A stretch of DNA of 9,185 nt from positions 1 through 9,185 of the forward strand of contig DVKU01000096.1 in assembly GCA_018715825.1 (NCBI GenBank), in the 5' to 3' direction. Positions 1 through 5,751 of this stretch are shown piece after piece. The notes beneath the pieces were generated by a model. That model did not search any database, was not told the origin of the DNA, and worked only from the letters and a program-made list of their open reading frames with translations. Position 1 is the first letter of the stretch. Every line of letters starts with the position of its first letter. The stretch comes from Candidatus Avacholeplasma faecigallinarum. GTDB taxonomy: Bacteria; Bacillota_I; Bacilli_A; Acholeplasmatales; Anaeroplasmataceae. The translations under genes and the position numbers were made by a program.

Positions 1-69
1 AAACAATTAGATCAAATGATGAATAGATATTTTGAACTTTTAGAAATCAAAGAATCTTATGAAATATAG
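1..69 (+). CDS. C-terminal tail of an unidentified upstream gene (partial)
   Basis: Frame 1 is open from the window edge to a TAG at 67-69 and encodes 22 residues ending in LLEIKESYEI. The segment is charged and looks like an ordinary soluble protein end. It is too short to assign to a family. It lies 13 bases upstream of the preferred start of the YitT gene, so the two are probably cotranscribed. The reading frame is seen directly; that it is a real gene is inferred from the tight spacing and the lack of another explanation for these bases. Confidence 0.6.
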   Translation, partial: KQLDQMMNRYFELLEIKESYEI

Positions 70-72
70 TGT

Positions 73-77
73 AGGAG
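73..77 (+). promoter_or_regulatory. Ribosome-binding site that decides the YitT start
   Basis: AGGAG lies 5 bases before the ATG at 83. The in-frame ATG at 59 lies inside the upstream gene and has no purine-rich Shine-Dalgarno element in front of it. This supports the downstream start. Confidence 0.7.
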
Positions 78-82
78 TAAAT

Positions 83-1012
83 ATGAGTAAAAAAGAAATT
101 TTAGATATATGTTTTCGTAGTTTTATAGTTATTGTTTCTAACATATTATTATCTATTGCTACAGTTTGGTTTTTAGAGCCAGCTAAGCTTTATGCTGGTG
201 GTGCTACTGGATTAGCTCAATTATTTCAAAGATTAATTATAAAATTTGGAGGAAATATTAATCTTGGTCTTCTTATTTTTATTGTAAATGTTCCAATTAT
301 CATAATTGGCTTTAAGTTTGTATCCAAAAAATTTGCGATTTACTCTATTTTAGCAATTGTAGTCCAATCACTTTTTACTGGCTTAATTAAAACTACACCA
401 TTTCAAAGCCTAGCAGAGGATATTGTATCATTTACTAAGGCTGGAGTTTTGGTTAGCACTATGAATTATGGTGGAATTTTGACACTAGCAATTTTTGGTG
501 GACTTTTAGCTGGCTTTGCTTCTGGTTTAGCCCTTCGATTTGGAACTTCAACAGGCGGAATAGATGTTGTGGCGCAAGCCTTAGCTCTTCATAAAAATTT
601 TTCTATGGGTAGTATTACCATGGTATTAAATATTTTAATAGCCATTATAGGTGGAGGCGTACTTCAAGGAAGTTGGATAGTTGTTTTATTTACAATAGTA
701 AGAATGATTTTAAATAGCTTGGTAATGGATAAAATTCATACAGGCTATACATATACAGGTATTCATATATTTTCCAAATTTAGTCAAGAAATTGGCCATG
801 ATATAATGATAAATTTAAAGCGTGGTTGTACATTTTTACAGGTTCAAGGAGCCTATACCCACGAAAATAGAATTGAAATTTATTGTGTGGTATCTACATA
901 TGAGGTTGATAGGGTTATGTATATAGTAGATAAATATGACAAAAAGGCCTTTATAACAATGTCTCCTGTTAAAAAAATTAGAGGTAATTTTGTTAAGAAA
1001 AGTATTATTTAA
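83..1012 (+). CDS. YitT family membrane protein (DUF161 + DUF2179)
   Basis: This is a 309-residue multi-pass membrane protein of the YitT/YvjA family, whose biochemical role is not established. About five hydrophobic segments fill residues 12-215. The two conserved repeat motifs are visible: FLEPAKLYAGGATGLAQL at 30-47 and GLALRFGTSTGGIDV at 148-162. The C-terminal DUF2179 domain starts near 222. It carries the family pattern of RG-x-T followed by GAYT (247-259) and then the D-KKAF segment. The length is normal for the family. I chose the ATG at 83 for its Shine-Dalgarno site; the in-frame ATG at 59 would add eight residues and overlap the upstream stop. The gene is followed after 20 bases by the DUF308-like gene, so a two-gene or longer operon is likely. 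Family assignment is firm; substrate and function are unknown. Confidence 0.9.
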   Translation: MSKKEILDICFRSFIVIVSNILLSIATVWFLEPAKLYAGGATGLAQLFQRLIIKFGGNINLGLLIFIVNVPIIIIGFKFVSKKFAIYSILAIVVQSLFTGLIKTTPFQSLAEDIVSFTKAGVLVSTMNYGGILTLAIFGGLLAGFASGLALRFGTSTGGIDVVAQALALHKNFSMGSITMVLNILIAIIGGGVLQGSWIVVLFTIVRMILNSLVMDKIHTGYTYTGIHIFSKFSQEIGHDIMINLKRGCTFLQVQGAYTHENRIEIYCVVSTYEVDRVMYIVDKYDKKAFITMSPVKKIRGNFVKKSII

Positions 1013-1032
1013 AGAAAAGGGGTGTTATTAAC

Positions 1033-1638
1033 ATGTATGTATTTTTTAATGATTCTAGGTATGATAATCAAAAAAGCTATTTTAGTAGTATTTTATGTAT
1101 TTTAATAGGAATATTATTAGTGGTAATTCCTTATGAAACCTTAAAGGATATAATTTTTACAATTCTTGGAATAGGAATAATATTAATTAATATAATTCCT
1201 TGTATAATTTATTGGGATCAATTTTTAAAAAATAAAAGCTATTTACCACAAGCTATTATGACGACTATTTCAGTTGTTATAGGTTTTATATTTATATTTT
1301 ATAATCACTGGATAATAGGTATTATTTTAGGCTTATGGTTGATTTTCTTGCCAGTTTTAAGGATTATAAAATCTAATGATAGACTCTCTCAATTTAAAAA
1401 AGAAATTCCTCTATTTATTTTAGCTATCTTTTTATTTTTTGTTCCTGTAGAGGGAATTTTAAATATAGCTATTAAGGTATTTGGTGGCTTATTGATTGCC
1501 TATGGAATTATTAATTGCATCCTTATAACTATTCATAATAACAAAAATAATGATGATGACAATGACAACCAAAATAATCAAAATACTAAAAATGATGATA
1601 GAGTTATTATAGATATGGATGTTAAGGATATAAAATAA
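1033..1638 (+). CDS. HdeD/DUF308-like small membrane protein
   Basis: This is a 201-residue protein with about six hydrophobic segments, arranged as three two-helix repeats beginning near residues 18, 76 and 125. Each repeat has the form of a G-I-L-hydrophobic helix, a short polar turn, then a helix rich in G and I. This resembles the DUF308/HdeD family, which is named after an E. coli acid-resistance protein; the molecular function is unknown. The last helix is followed by a cytoplasm-like tail. Residues 169-190 of that tail are almost entirely Asn, Asp, Lys and Gln, and it ends in a charged RVIIDMDVKDIK. The ribosome site is AAGGGGTG, 8 bases before the ATG. The gene follows the YitT gene by 20 bases and is probably cotranscribed with it. 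I see no clear terminator after it. The fold assignment is moderately sure. Confidence 0.75.
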   Translation: MYVFFNDSRYDNQKSYFSSILCILIGILLVVIPYETLKDIIFTILGIGIILINIIPCIIYWDQFLKNKSYLPQAIMTTISVVIGFIFIFYNHWIIGIILGLWLIFLPVLRIIKSNDRLSQFKKEIPLFILAIFLFFVPVEGILNIAIKVFGGLLIAYGIINCILITIHNNKNNDDDNDNQNNQNTKNDDRVIIDMDVKDIK

Positions 1639-1662
1639 CTATTTGGTCATATATTTAAAAAT

Positions 1663-1691
1663 TTGACATAGCTATATGTTTTTGATATAAT
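1663..1691 (+). promoter_or_regulatory. Consensus extended -10 sigma-A promoter of degV
   Basis: TTGACA at 1663-1668 and TATAAT at 1686-1691 both match the vegetative consensus perfectly and are separated by 17 bases. TGA at 1683-1685 supplies an extended -10 element. The predicted start site is near 1698, giving a leader of about 37 bases before the ATG at 1735. Confidence 0.9.
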
Positions 1692-1698
1692 ATGTCAA
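1663..1698 (+). repeat. Inverted repeat framing the degV promoter (possible operator)
   Basis: TTGACATA at 1663-1670 is the exact reverse complement of TATGTCAA at 1691-1698. The left arm contains the -35 hexamer. The right arm begins at the last base of the -10 and runs to the predicted start site. A dimeric repressor could bind here, but the left arm is partly forced by the -35 consensus, so chance remains possible. Confidence 0.4.
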
Positions 1699-1734
1699 GA
1701 TTTGATTTATTAAATTTATAATTGAGGTGGAATT

Positions 1735-2619
1735 ATGGCTAAGATTGCAGTAATGACTGATAGTAATAGTGGAATTACTCAAAATGAAGGCAAACAATTA
1801 GGTATACGTGTTATTCCTATGCCATTTACTATTGATGGGGAGGAATATTTAGAGGATATAACTCTAACTCAGGAGCAATTTTATGAGAAGCTAGCAGGGG
1901 GATCAGATGTGTCAACTTCTCAACCAGCAATTGGTTTTGTAACTTCAGTTTGGGATGAGGTATTAAAGGATTTTGATCAAATAATTTATATTCCTATGTC
2001 TAGCGGATTATCAGAATCATGTCGTTCAGCTATGCTTGCAGCTAAGGCAAACTATGATGGTAAGGTTTTTGTAGTAGACAATCAAAGAATTTCTGTCACC
2101 CAAAGACAATCAGTATTGGATGCTATTGAATTAGTTAACCGCGGGTATACTGCTTTAGAAGTATATAATAAGCTTATGGAAGTAAAGATGCAGTCTGATA
2201 TCTATATAATGGTAGATACATTAAAATATTTAAAAAAGGGAGGAAGAATAACTCCCGCAGCTGCAGCAGTCGGTCAATTTTTGAAAATAAAACCCATTTT
2301 AACTATAAAAGGTTATAAATTAGATAAATATAGAATGATGAATAGAACAGTAGGCAATGCTAAAAGAATTATGATAGATGCTTGTAAGGAAAGCATGAAT
2401 GGTTTTTTAAAGGATATTGATGGTAGAACTGATAATATTCACATAGAGGTTGCTTATAGTGGTGTAGACAAAACGGAAGTAAATAATTTTATAGAAATGA
2501 TTAAGGAAGAATTTCCTAATAAGGATATCGTTTGTAATCCTTTGTCTCTTTCAGTTTCTTGTCATATAGGTACTGGGGCACTAGCAATGGCCTTAAGTAA
2601 ATATATTCCAGAAGACTAA
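1735..2619 (+). CDS. degV: DegV family fatty-acid-binding protein (FakB-like)
   Basis: This is a 294-residue soluble protein of the DegV family, of the usual length. Characterised members (FakB) hold a fatty acid so that the kinase FakA can phosphorylate it for phospholipid synthesis. The N-terminus has the family start IAVMTDSNSGI. STSQP follows at residues 60-64, with T61 in the position of the carboxylate-binding Thr. PMSSGLS at 87-93 supplies the second binding Ser (S93). CHIGTGA at 276-282 supplies the conserved C-terminal His (H277). GGRI near 169-172 is also typical. These residues suggest an active lipid-binding site. The Shine-Dalgarno GAGGTGG lies 4 bases before the ATG. The gene stands alone between its own promoter and a strong terminator. 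No fakA is in the window, so the partner must be elsewhere. Which fatty acid it prefers cannot be read from sequence. Confidence 0.93.
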   Translation: MAKIAVMTDSNSGITQNEGKQLGIRVIPMPFTIDGEEYLEDITLTQEQFYEKLAGGSDVSTSQPAIGFVTSVWDEVLKDFDQIIYIPMSSGLSESCRSAMLAAKANYDGKVFVVDNQRISVTQRQSVLDAIELVNRGYTALEVYNKLMEVKMQSDIYIMVDTLKYLKKGGRITPAAAAVGQFLKIKPILTIKGYKLDKYRMMNRTVGNAKRIMIDACKESMNGFLKDIDGRTDNIHIEVAYSGVDKTEVNNFIEMIKEEFPNKDIVCNPLSLSVSCHIGTGALAMALSKYIPED

Positions 2620-2640
2620 TAGAGCTGAGACAATTAATAG

Positions 2641-2684
2641 CTTCTATCATGGCAGTAAGCCATGATAGAAGTTTCATTCTTTTT
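2641..2684 (+). terminator. Strong intrinsic terminator after degV
   Basis: A perfect 13-bp stem pairs 2641-2653 with 2659-2671 around the 5-base loop AGTAA, and is followed by a T-rich tract ending in TTTTT at 2680-2684. It starts 21 bases after the degV stop codon and separates degV from the potassium-uptake operon. Confidence 0.92.
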
Positions 2685-2695
2685 AAAATAAATAT

Positions 2696-2724
2696 TTAGT
2701 ATTTTATTTACAATATGGTATAAT
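2696..2724 (+). promoter_or_regulatory. Extended -10 promoter of the ktrBA-dagK operon
   Basis: TATAAT at 2719-2724 is preceded directly by TGG at 2716-2718, an extended -10 element. The -35 region, TTAGTA at 2696-2701 with 17 bases of spacing, is poor, as is common when an extended -10 is present. The predicted start is near 2731, leaving a leader of only about 32 bases. Confidence 0.75.
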
Positions 2725-2725
2725 A

Positions 2726-2750
2726 TAATAAATGTCTTTCGACATTATTA
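2726..2750 (+). repeat. 5'-terminal hairpin in the ktrB leader
   Basis: AATGTC at 2731-2736 pairs with GACATT at 2741-2746 around the loop TTTC. TAAT at 2726-2729 and ATTA at 2747-2750 can extend the stem past one bulged A. The hairpin begins at about the predicted transcription start and ends just before the Shine-Dalgarno AGGGGAGG (2750-2757). It could stabilise the mRNA 5' end or be a protein-binding site. It has no T-tract, so it is not a terminator. Confidence 0.5.
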
Positions 2751-2762
2751 GGGGAGGATTAA

Positions 2763-4070
2763 ATGAAAAAAAAGAAAATTCATCCTTATGTATTGATTAT
2801 ATTAACATTTTTGGGTGTTATTTTAATAGGAACAGGTCTAATTGCTTTACCAATATCTTCTACAAGTGGTAAAAGTTTTGGATTTGTTGATTCATTGTTT
2901 ATGGTTACATCTGCTGTTTGTGTAACTGGTTTAACTGTAATGGATATGTCAGCTCAAATGACGCCATTTGGATTTGTTGTTATGGCATTGCTTATGGAAA
3001 TAGGTGGTTTATCAATTATTACTATAGCCGTTTTCTTTTTCATAGTGATTGGTGCTAAAATTTCAGTGGGAAATAGGTTTTTATTGCGAGAATCACTTAA
3101 TCAAAACTCAGTAGGTGGAATTGTAGGCTTAGTAAGAAGAATTGTATTAACATCTGTAACAATTCAATTAATAGGTGTTGTAATTAATATGTTTGCTATG
3201 ATGCCATATACGAATTACGATTTTTTTAAAGCTTTAGGTTATTCTGTATTTCATTCAGTAGCAGCTTTTAATAATGCTGGTTTTGATATCTTTGGACCTA
3301 ATAGTATGATTCCTTTTGCTGGTAATGTTATTTTAAATGCCTCTACAATTTTTTTAATAGTTGTGGGTGGTATTGGCTTTGTTGTTATTAACGATATCAT
3401 TAAAAAAAGAAGCTTTAAAAAGCTTAGATTACATAGTAAGATTGTTTTAATTACAACTCTAGTTTTAATTTTAGGTGGAATGGTTTTATTAAAATTAACT
3501 ATGAATGAAATGACGTGGTTGCAGGCATTATTTACATCAGTAACTTCTAGAACTGCAGGTTTTACAACCGTTGATTTATCTACACTTACTCCAGGGGCTT
3601 ACTTAGTTGTTGTAATTTTAATGTTTATTGGAACTTCTCCTTGCTCAACAGGTGGTGGTGTTAAGACAACTACAATATTTGTTATAGTTGCTACCATATT
3701 CTATTTTGCTAAAGGTAAGAAAACCAAAGCCTTTGGAAGAAGAATCCCTGATGGGGCAATATTTAAAGCGTTTGTTCTAGTAACCTTGGCTATGATAGTA
3801 GTAGTTGTTGGAACTTTTGCTATATGTATAATCCAACCGCAATTAGGTGTTCAAGAGGTTATATTTGAGGTTGTTTCTGCGTTTTCAACTACCGGATTGT
3901 CTATGGGAATAACTACAAGTTTAAACAAGGTTAATAGATTAATTATATCATTGTTGATGTTTTTAGGTAGAATTGGACCTTTAACTGTTATTGGAGTTGT
4001 TAATAAAAACTGGATGACAGATTCAAAAGAAGATGTGCAATATGTAGAGGAAAAGGTGATTATAGGATGA
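2763..4070 (+). CDS. ktrB: Ktr/Trk potassium uptake channel subunit
   Basis: This is a 435-residue channel of the TrkH/KtrB superfamily, which imports K+ across the cytoplasmic membrane. Four M1-P-M2 repeats are visible, with selectivity-filter segments near 49-57 (TSAVCVTGL), 164-175 (HSVAAFNNAGFD), 259-269 (TSVTSRTAGFT) and 372-382 (SAFSTTGLSMG). Each has the conserved filter Gly. The intramembrane gating loop of the third repeat is present at 290-304 (GTSPCSTGGGVKTTT), with Cys where many relatives have Gly. Length and the single-RCK partner fit Ktr better than Trk. The strong ribosome site AGGGGAGG lies 5 bases before the ATG. The stop overlaps the ktrA start as ATGA, indicating translational coupling with its regulator. 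No long leader or ydaO-type riboswitch fits upstream. Assignment is firm; whether it also uses Na+ cannot be told. Confidence 0.95.
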   Translation: MKKKKIHPYVLIILTFLGVILIGTGLIALPISSTSGKSFGFVDSLFMVTSAVCVTGLTVMDMSAQMTPFGFVVMALLMEIGGLSIITIAVFFFIVIGAKISVGNRFLLRESLNQNSVGGIVGLVRRIVLTSVTIQLIGVVINMFAMMPYTNYDFFKALGYSVFHSVAAFNNAGFDIFGPNSMIPFAGNVILNASTIFLIVVGGIGFVVINDIIKKRSFKKLRLHSKIVLITTLVLILGGMVLLKLTMNEMTWLQALFTSVTSRTAGFTTVDLSTLTPGAYLVVVILMFIGTSPCSTGGGVKTTTIFVIVATIFYFAKGKKTKAFGRRIPDGAIFKAFVLVTLAMIVVVVGTFAICIIQPQLGVQEVIFEVVSAFSTTGLSMGITTSLNKVNRLIISLLMFLGRIGPLTVIGVVNKNWMTDSKEDVQYVEEKVIIG

Positions 4071-4723
4071 AAAAAAGTTTTATTGTTATTGGTTTAGGAC
4101 GTTTTGGAGCATCAGTTGCTAAAGCATTAGAGGCCCAAAATTGTGATGTTTTAGCTATGGATATTAAAGAAGATTCTGTTAGTAGAATAGCAAATGATGT
4201 GTCTCATTGTGTTATTGCTGACTCCACAAATATTTCAGCATTGAAGGATTTAGGTGTTGCCTCAATTGATCATGCAGTTGTATGTATAGGTAATAGCCTA
4301 CAAGCCTCTATATTAACGATACTAAATTTAAAAAAATTGGGTGTCAAAAGGATTACTGTTCGTGCCGATGAAGAGGATCATATGGATGTTTATAAAATGC
4401 TTGGAGCGGATGATGTCATTATTCCTGAGGAGGCTTCAGCAATTTCTTTGGCTAATCAAATTATTAGCGACAATATTTTGGATTATTATGTAGTTTCTGC
4501 TGATTATGCTATTGTAAAGCTTATAGTTGGAAAAAATTTTGAAACTAAAACTCTTATGGAATTAGATATTAGAAATCGTTTTGATATTAATATAGTTGGT
4601 ATTTTAAAGTCAGGAGAATTCTATATTCCTCGTGGTACTGATGCTATAAATCCTAATGATGTTTTAGTTGTTGTTGGAAAAACTCCAAAAATAAGAAAGT
4701 TTGATAATTTCTTAAATAATTAA
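4067..4723 (+). CDS. ktrA: Ktr/Trk RCK regulatory subunit
   Basis: This is a 218-residue cytoplasmic RCK protein that forms a ring on the potassium channel and gates it in response to nucleotides. The N-terminal Rossmann fold shows GLGRFG at residues 9-14 and an acidic D32 at the end of the second strand, as expected for NAD(H)- or ATP/ADP-binding RCK_N domains. An RCK_C domain follows at about 135-217; in KtrA relatives this domain can bind cyclic-di-AMP. The protein has one RCK_N and one RCK_C, the size of Bacillus KtrA and about half of Gram-negative TrkA. Its ATG overlaps the ktrB stop by four bases. The ribosome site AAAGGTGAT lies 6 bases upstream, inside ktrB. A 30-base gap leads to the lipid kinase gene. 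Family is certain; the regulatory ligand is inferred from relatives. Confidence 0.94.
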   Translation: MKKSFIVIGLGRFGASVAKALEAQNCDVLAMDIKEDSVSRIANDVSHCVIADSTNISALKDLGVASIDHAVVCIGNSLQASILTILNLKKLGVKRITVRADEEDHMDVYKMLGADDVIIPEEASAISLANQIISDNILDYYVVSADYAIVKLIVGKNFETKTLMELDIRNRFDINIVGILKSGEFYIPRGTDAINPNDVLVVVGKTPKIRKFDNFLNN

Positions 4724-4753
4724 GTTAACTCCAAATTAAAAGGTAGTGATGTA

Positions 4754-5671
4754 ATGCGTGCCCTGGTTGTGTATAATAACTTTAGTGGTAAAAATAAAAT
4801 TGCAAGTAAAATTGGTTATATTTGCCAGCAATTAAAAACTAAATATGCCATAGTGGAGTGCTTTAAGTCACGATATCCTAGAAGTATAGTTGACCATATT
4901 AAGGCAAGTGCTTTTGATTATGACTTGATTATTGCTGTAGGTGGCGATGGAACTGTTAATGAGGCTGTTAATGGCCTTATGCAATTACCTAAGCGACCAA
5001 CTCTTGCTTATATTCCTTTAGGTACATGTAACGATGCGGCTTCTACCCTAGGATTAAGTAAAAATTTAAAACGAACTATGAAAAAGATATTAAATCCAAT
5101 GTCATCAAAAATAGATGTCTTCAAGGTTGAAGATAGATATTTTGTTTATGGATTGGCAGCCGGTTCTTTTACTGAAATTAGTTATGATGTACCTCATAAG
5201 GTTAAGAAGAATATGGGTAAATTAGCCTATTATATTCAAGGATTAAAGTCATTCAAGGATACCTCGACAATTAATATAACCTTAGAAAGTGAAGATAAAA
5301 AAATTAAGGGTGAATTTTTTCTTTTTTTAGCTTTAAATTCACGATATCTTGCCGGTTTTAAGCTCCATCGTCGAAAAAGAATTTATTTAGATGATGGTAA
5401 ATTGAGATTGACTTTAATTAAAAAAACTTCTAAATTATTTAATGTAATCGATTTTGGTATGTTTTTATTATTTGGAGAATTATATTCTCATAATATAATT
5501 CATTTAGCTTCTTCAAAATTTAAAATTAGCTCTGATGAATTAATAGCTTACAACACTGATGGTGAAAGATCCACAAAAAGTTCTAATATTGAGGTAGAGG
5601 TTTTACATAGAAGTTTAGATGTTATTATTTCTAAACGAGTACTAAGAAGACATTTTTTAAATAAAAATTAA
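4754..5671 (+). CDS. dagK: Diacylglycerol kinase family lipid kinase (DgkB/YegS type)
   Basis: This is a 305-residue soluble lipid kinase. The family phosphorylates diacylglycerol (or related lipids) with ATP; in Gram-positive bacteria DgkB returns diacylglycerol released during lipoteichoic acid synthesis to the phospholipid pool. NNFSGK at 8-13 corresponds to the nucleotide-binding N-P-x-SGK. GGDGTVNEAVNGL at 63-75 is the signature. PLGTCNDAA at 88-96 matches the GT-x-ND motif. The C-terminal DGE at 269-271 contains the expected catalytic Asp. Length is normal and no key residue is missing. AAAGGT at 4739-4744 is a modest ribosome site 9 bases before the ATG. The gene follows ktrA by 30 bases with no terminator or promoter seen, so it is probably the last gene of the ktr operon. 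The terminator-like stem that follows is shared with the gerAB start. The substrate could be another lipid. Confidence 0.9.
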   Translation: MRALVVYNNFSGKNKIASKIGYICQQLKTKYAIVECFKSRYPRSIVDHIKASAFDYDLIIAVGGDGTVNEAVNGLMQLPKRPTLAYIPLGTCNDAASTLGLSKNLKRTMKKILNPMSSKIDVFKVEDRYFVYGLAAGSFTEISYDVPHKVKKNMGKLAYYIQGLKSFKDTSTINITLESEDKKIKGEFFLFLALNSRYLAGFKLHRRKRIYLDDGKLRLTLIKKTSKLFNVIDFGMFLLFGELYSHNIIHLASSKFKISSDELIAYNTDGERSTKSSNIEVEVLHRSLDVIISKRVLRRHFLNKN

Positions 5672-5676
5672 TATTA

Positions 5677-5707
5677 TGAATTAAAAGACTAACCTAAGCC
5701 CATACTA
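5677..5707 (+). promoter_or_regulatory. Sigma-G-like forespore promoter of the ger operon
   Basis: The -35 TGAATT at 5677-5682 matches 5 of 6 bases of the sigma-G-type TGAATA. The -10 CATACTA at 5701-5707 fits the sigma-G -10 (CAT-two variable-TA) exactly. The spacer is 18 bases. Sigma-G control of germinant receptor operons is established in Bacillus. The predicted start is near 5711-5715, only about 10 bases before the preferred gerAB ATG. The sequence match is seen; use by sigma-G is inferred. Confidence 0.72.
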
Positions 5708-5751
5708 TTTATGGGTGATATGATGAAACTATCAAGGGTTAGTCTTTTTTT
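5683..5751 (+). terminator. Terminator-like stem spanning the dagK/gerAB junction
   Basis: AAAAGACTAACC at 5683-5694 is the exact reverse complement of GGTTAGTCTTTT at 5737-5748, and the T-run covers 5745-5751. The left arm starts 11 bases after the dagK stop, an ideal place for its terminator. The 42-base interval holds a nested hairpin (GCCCAT 5698-5703 with ATGGGT 5711-5716, including one G-T pair), which would shorten the effective loop. The right arm and T-run are codons 5-10 of gerAB. The large loop lowers confidence in termination efficiency. Confidence 0.65.
5713..5719 (+). promoter_or_regulatory. Ribosome-binding site that decides the gerAB start
   Basis: GGGTGAT can pair with the 16S tail (the GGTGAT part of AGGAGGTGATCC). 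It lies 3 bases before the ATG at 5723 and directly before the ATG at 5720. The in-frame ATG at 5711 has no such site and lies at or upstream of the predicted sigma-G transcript start. Confidence 0.55.

Noticed and set aside
1..69. Upstream gene as prfB (YitT genes can lie near prfB in Bacillus)
   Set aside because: The 22 visible residues do not resemble the release factor 2 C-terminus, and they are too few to name any family.
59..82. Upstream ATG as the start of the YitT gene
   Set aside because: It overlaps the preceding gene's stop and has no ribosome site, while the ATG at 83 has AGGAG at proper distance.
2685..2762. c-di-AMP (ydaO-type) riboswitch before ktrB
   Set aside because: The interval between the degV terminator and the ATG is far too short, and only a simple hairpin is present.
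5711..5722. ATG at 5711 as the start of gerAB
   Set aside because: No ribosome site precedes it, and it lies at or before the predicted sigma-G transcript start. It could be used only on read-through RNA, where it is paired in a hairpin.
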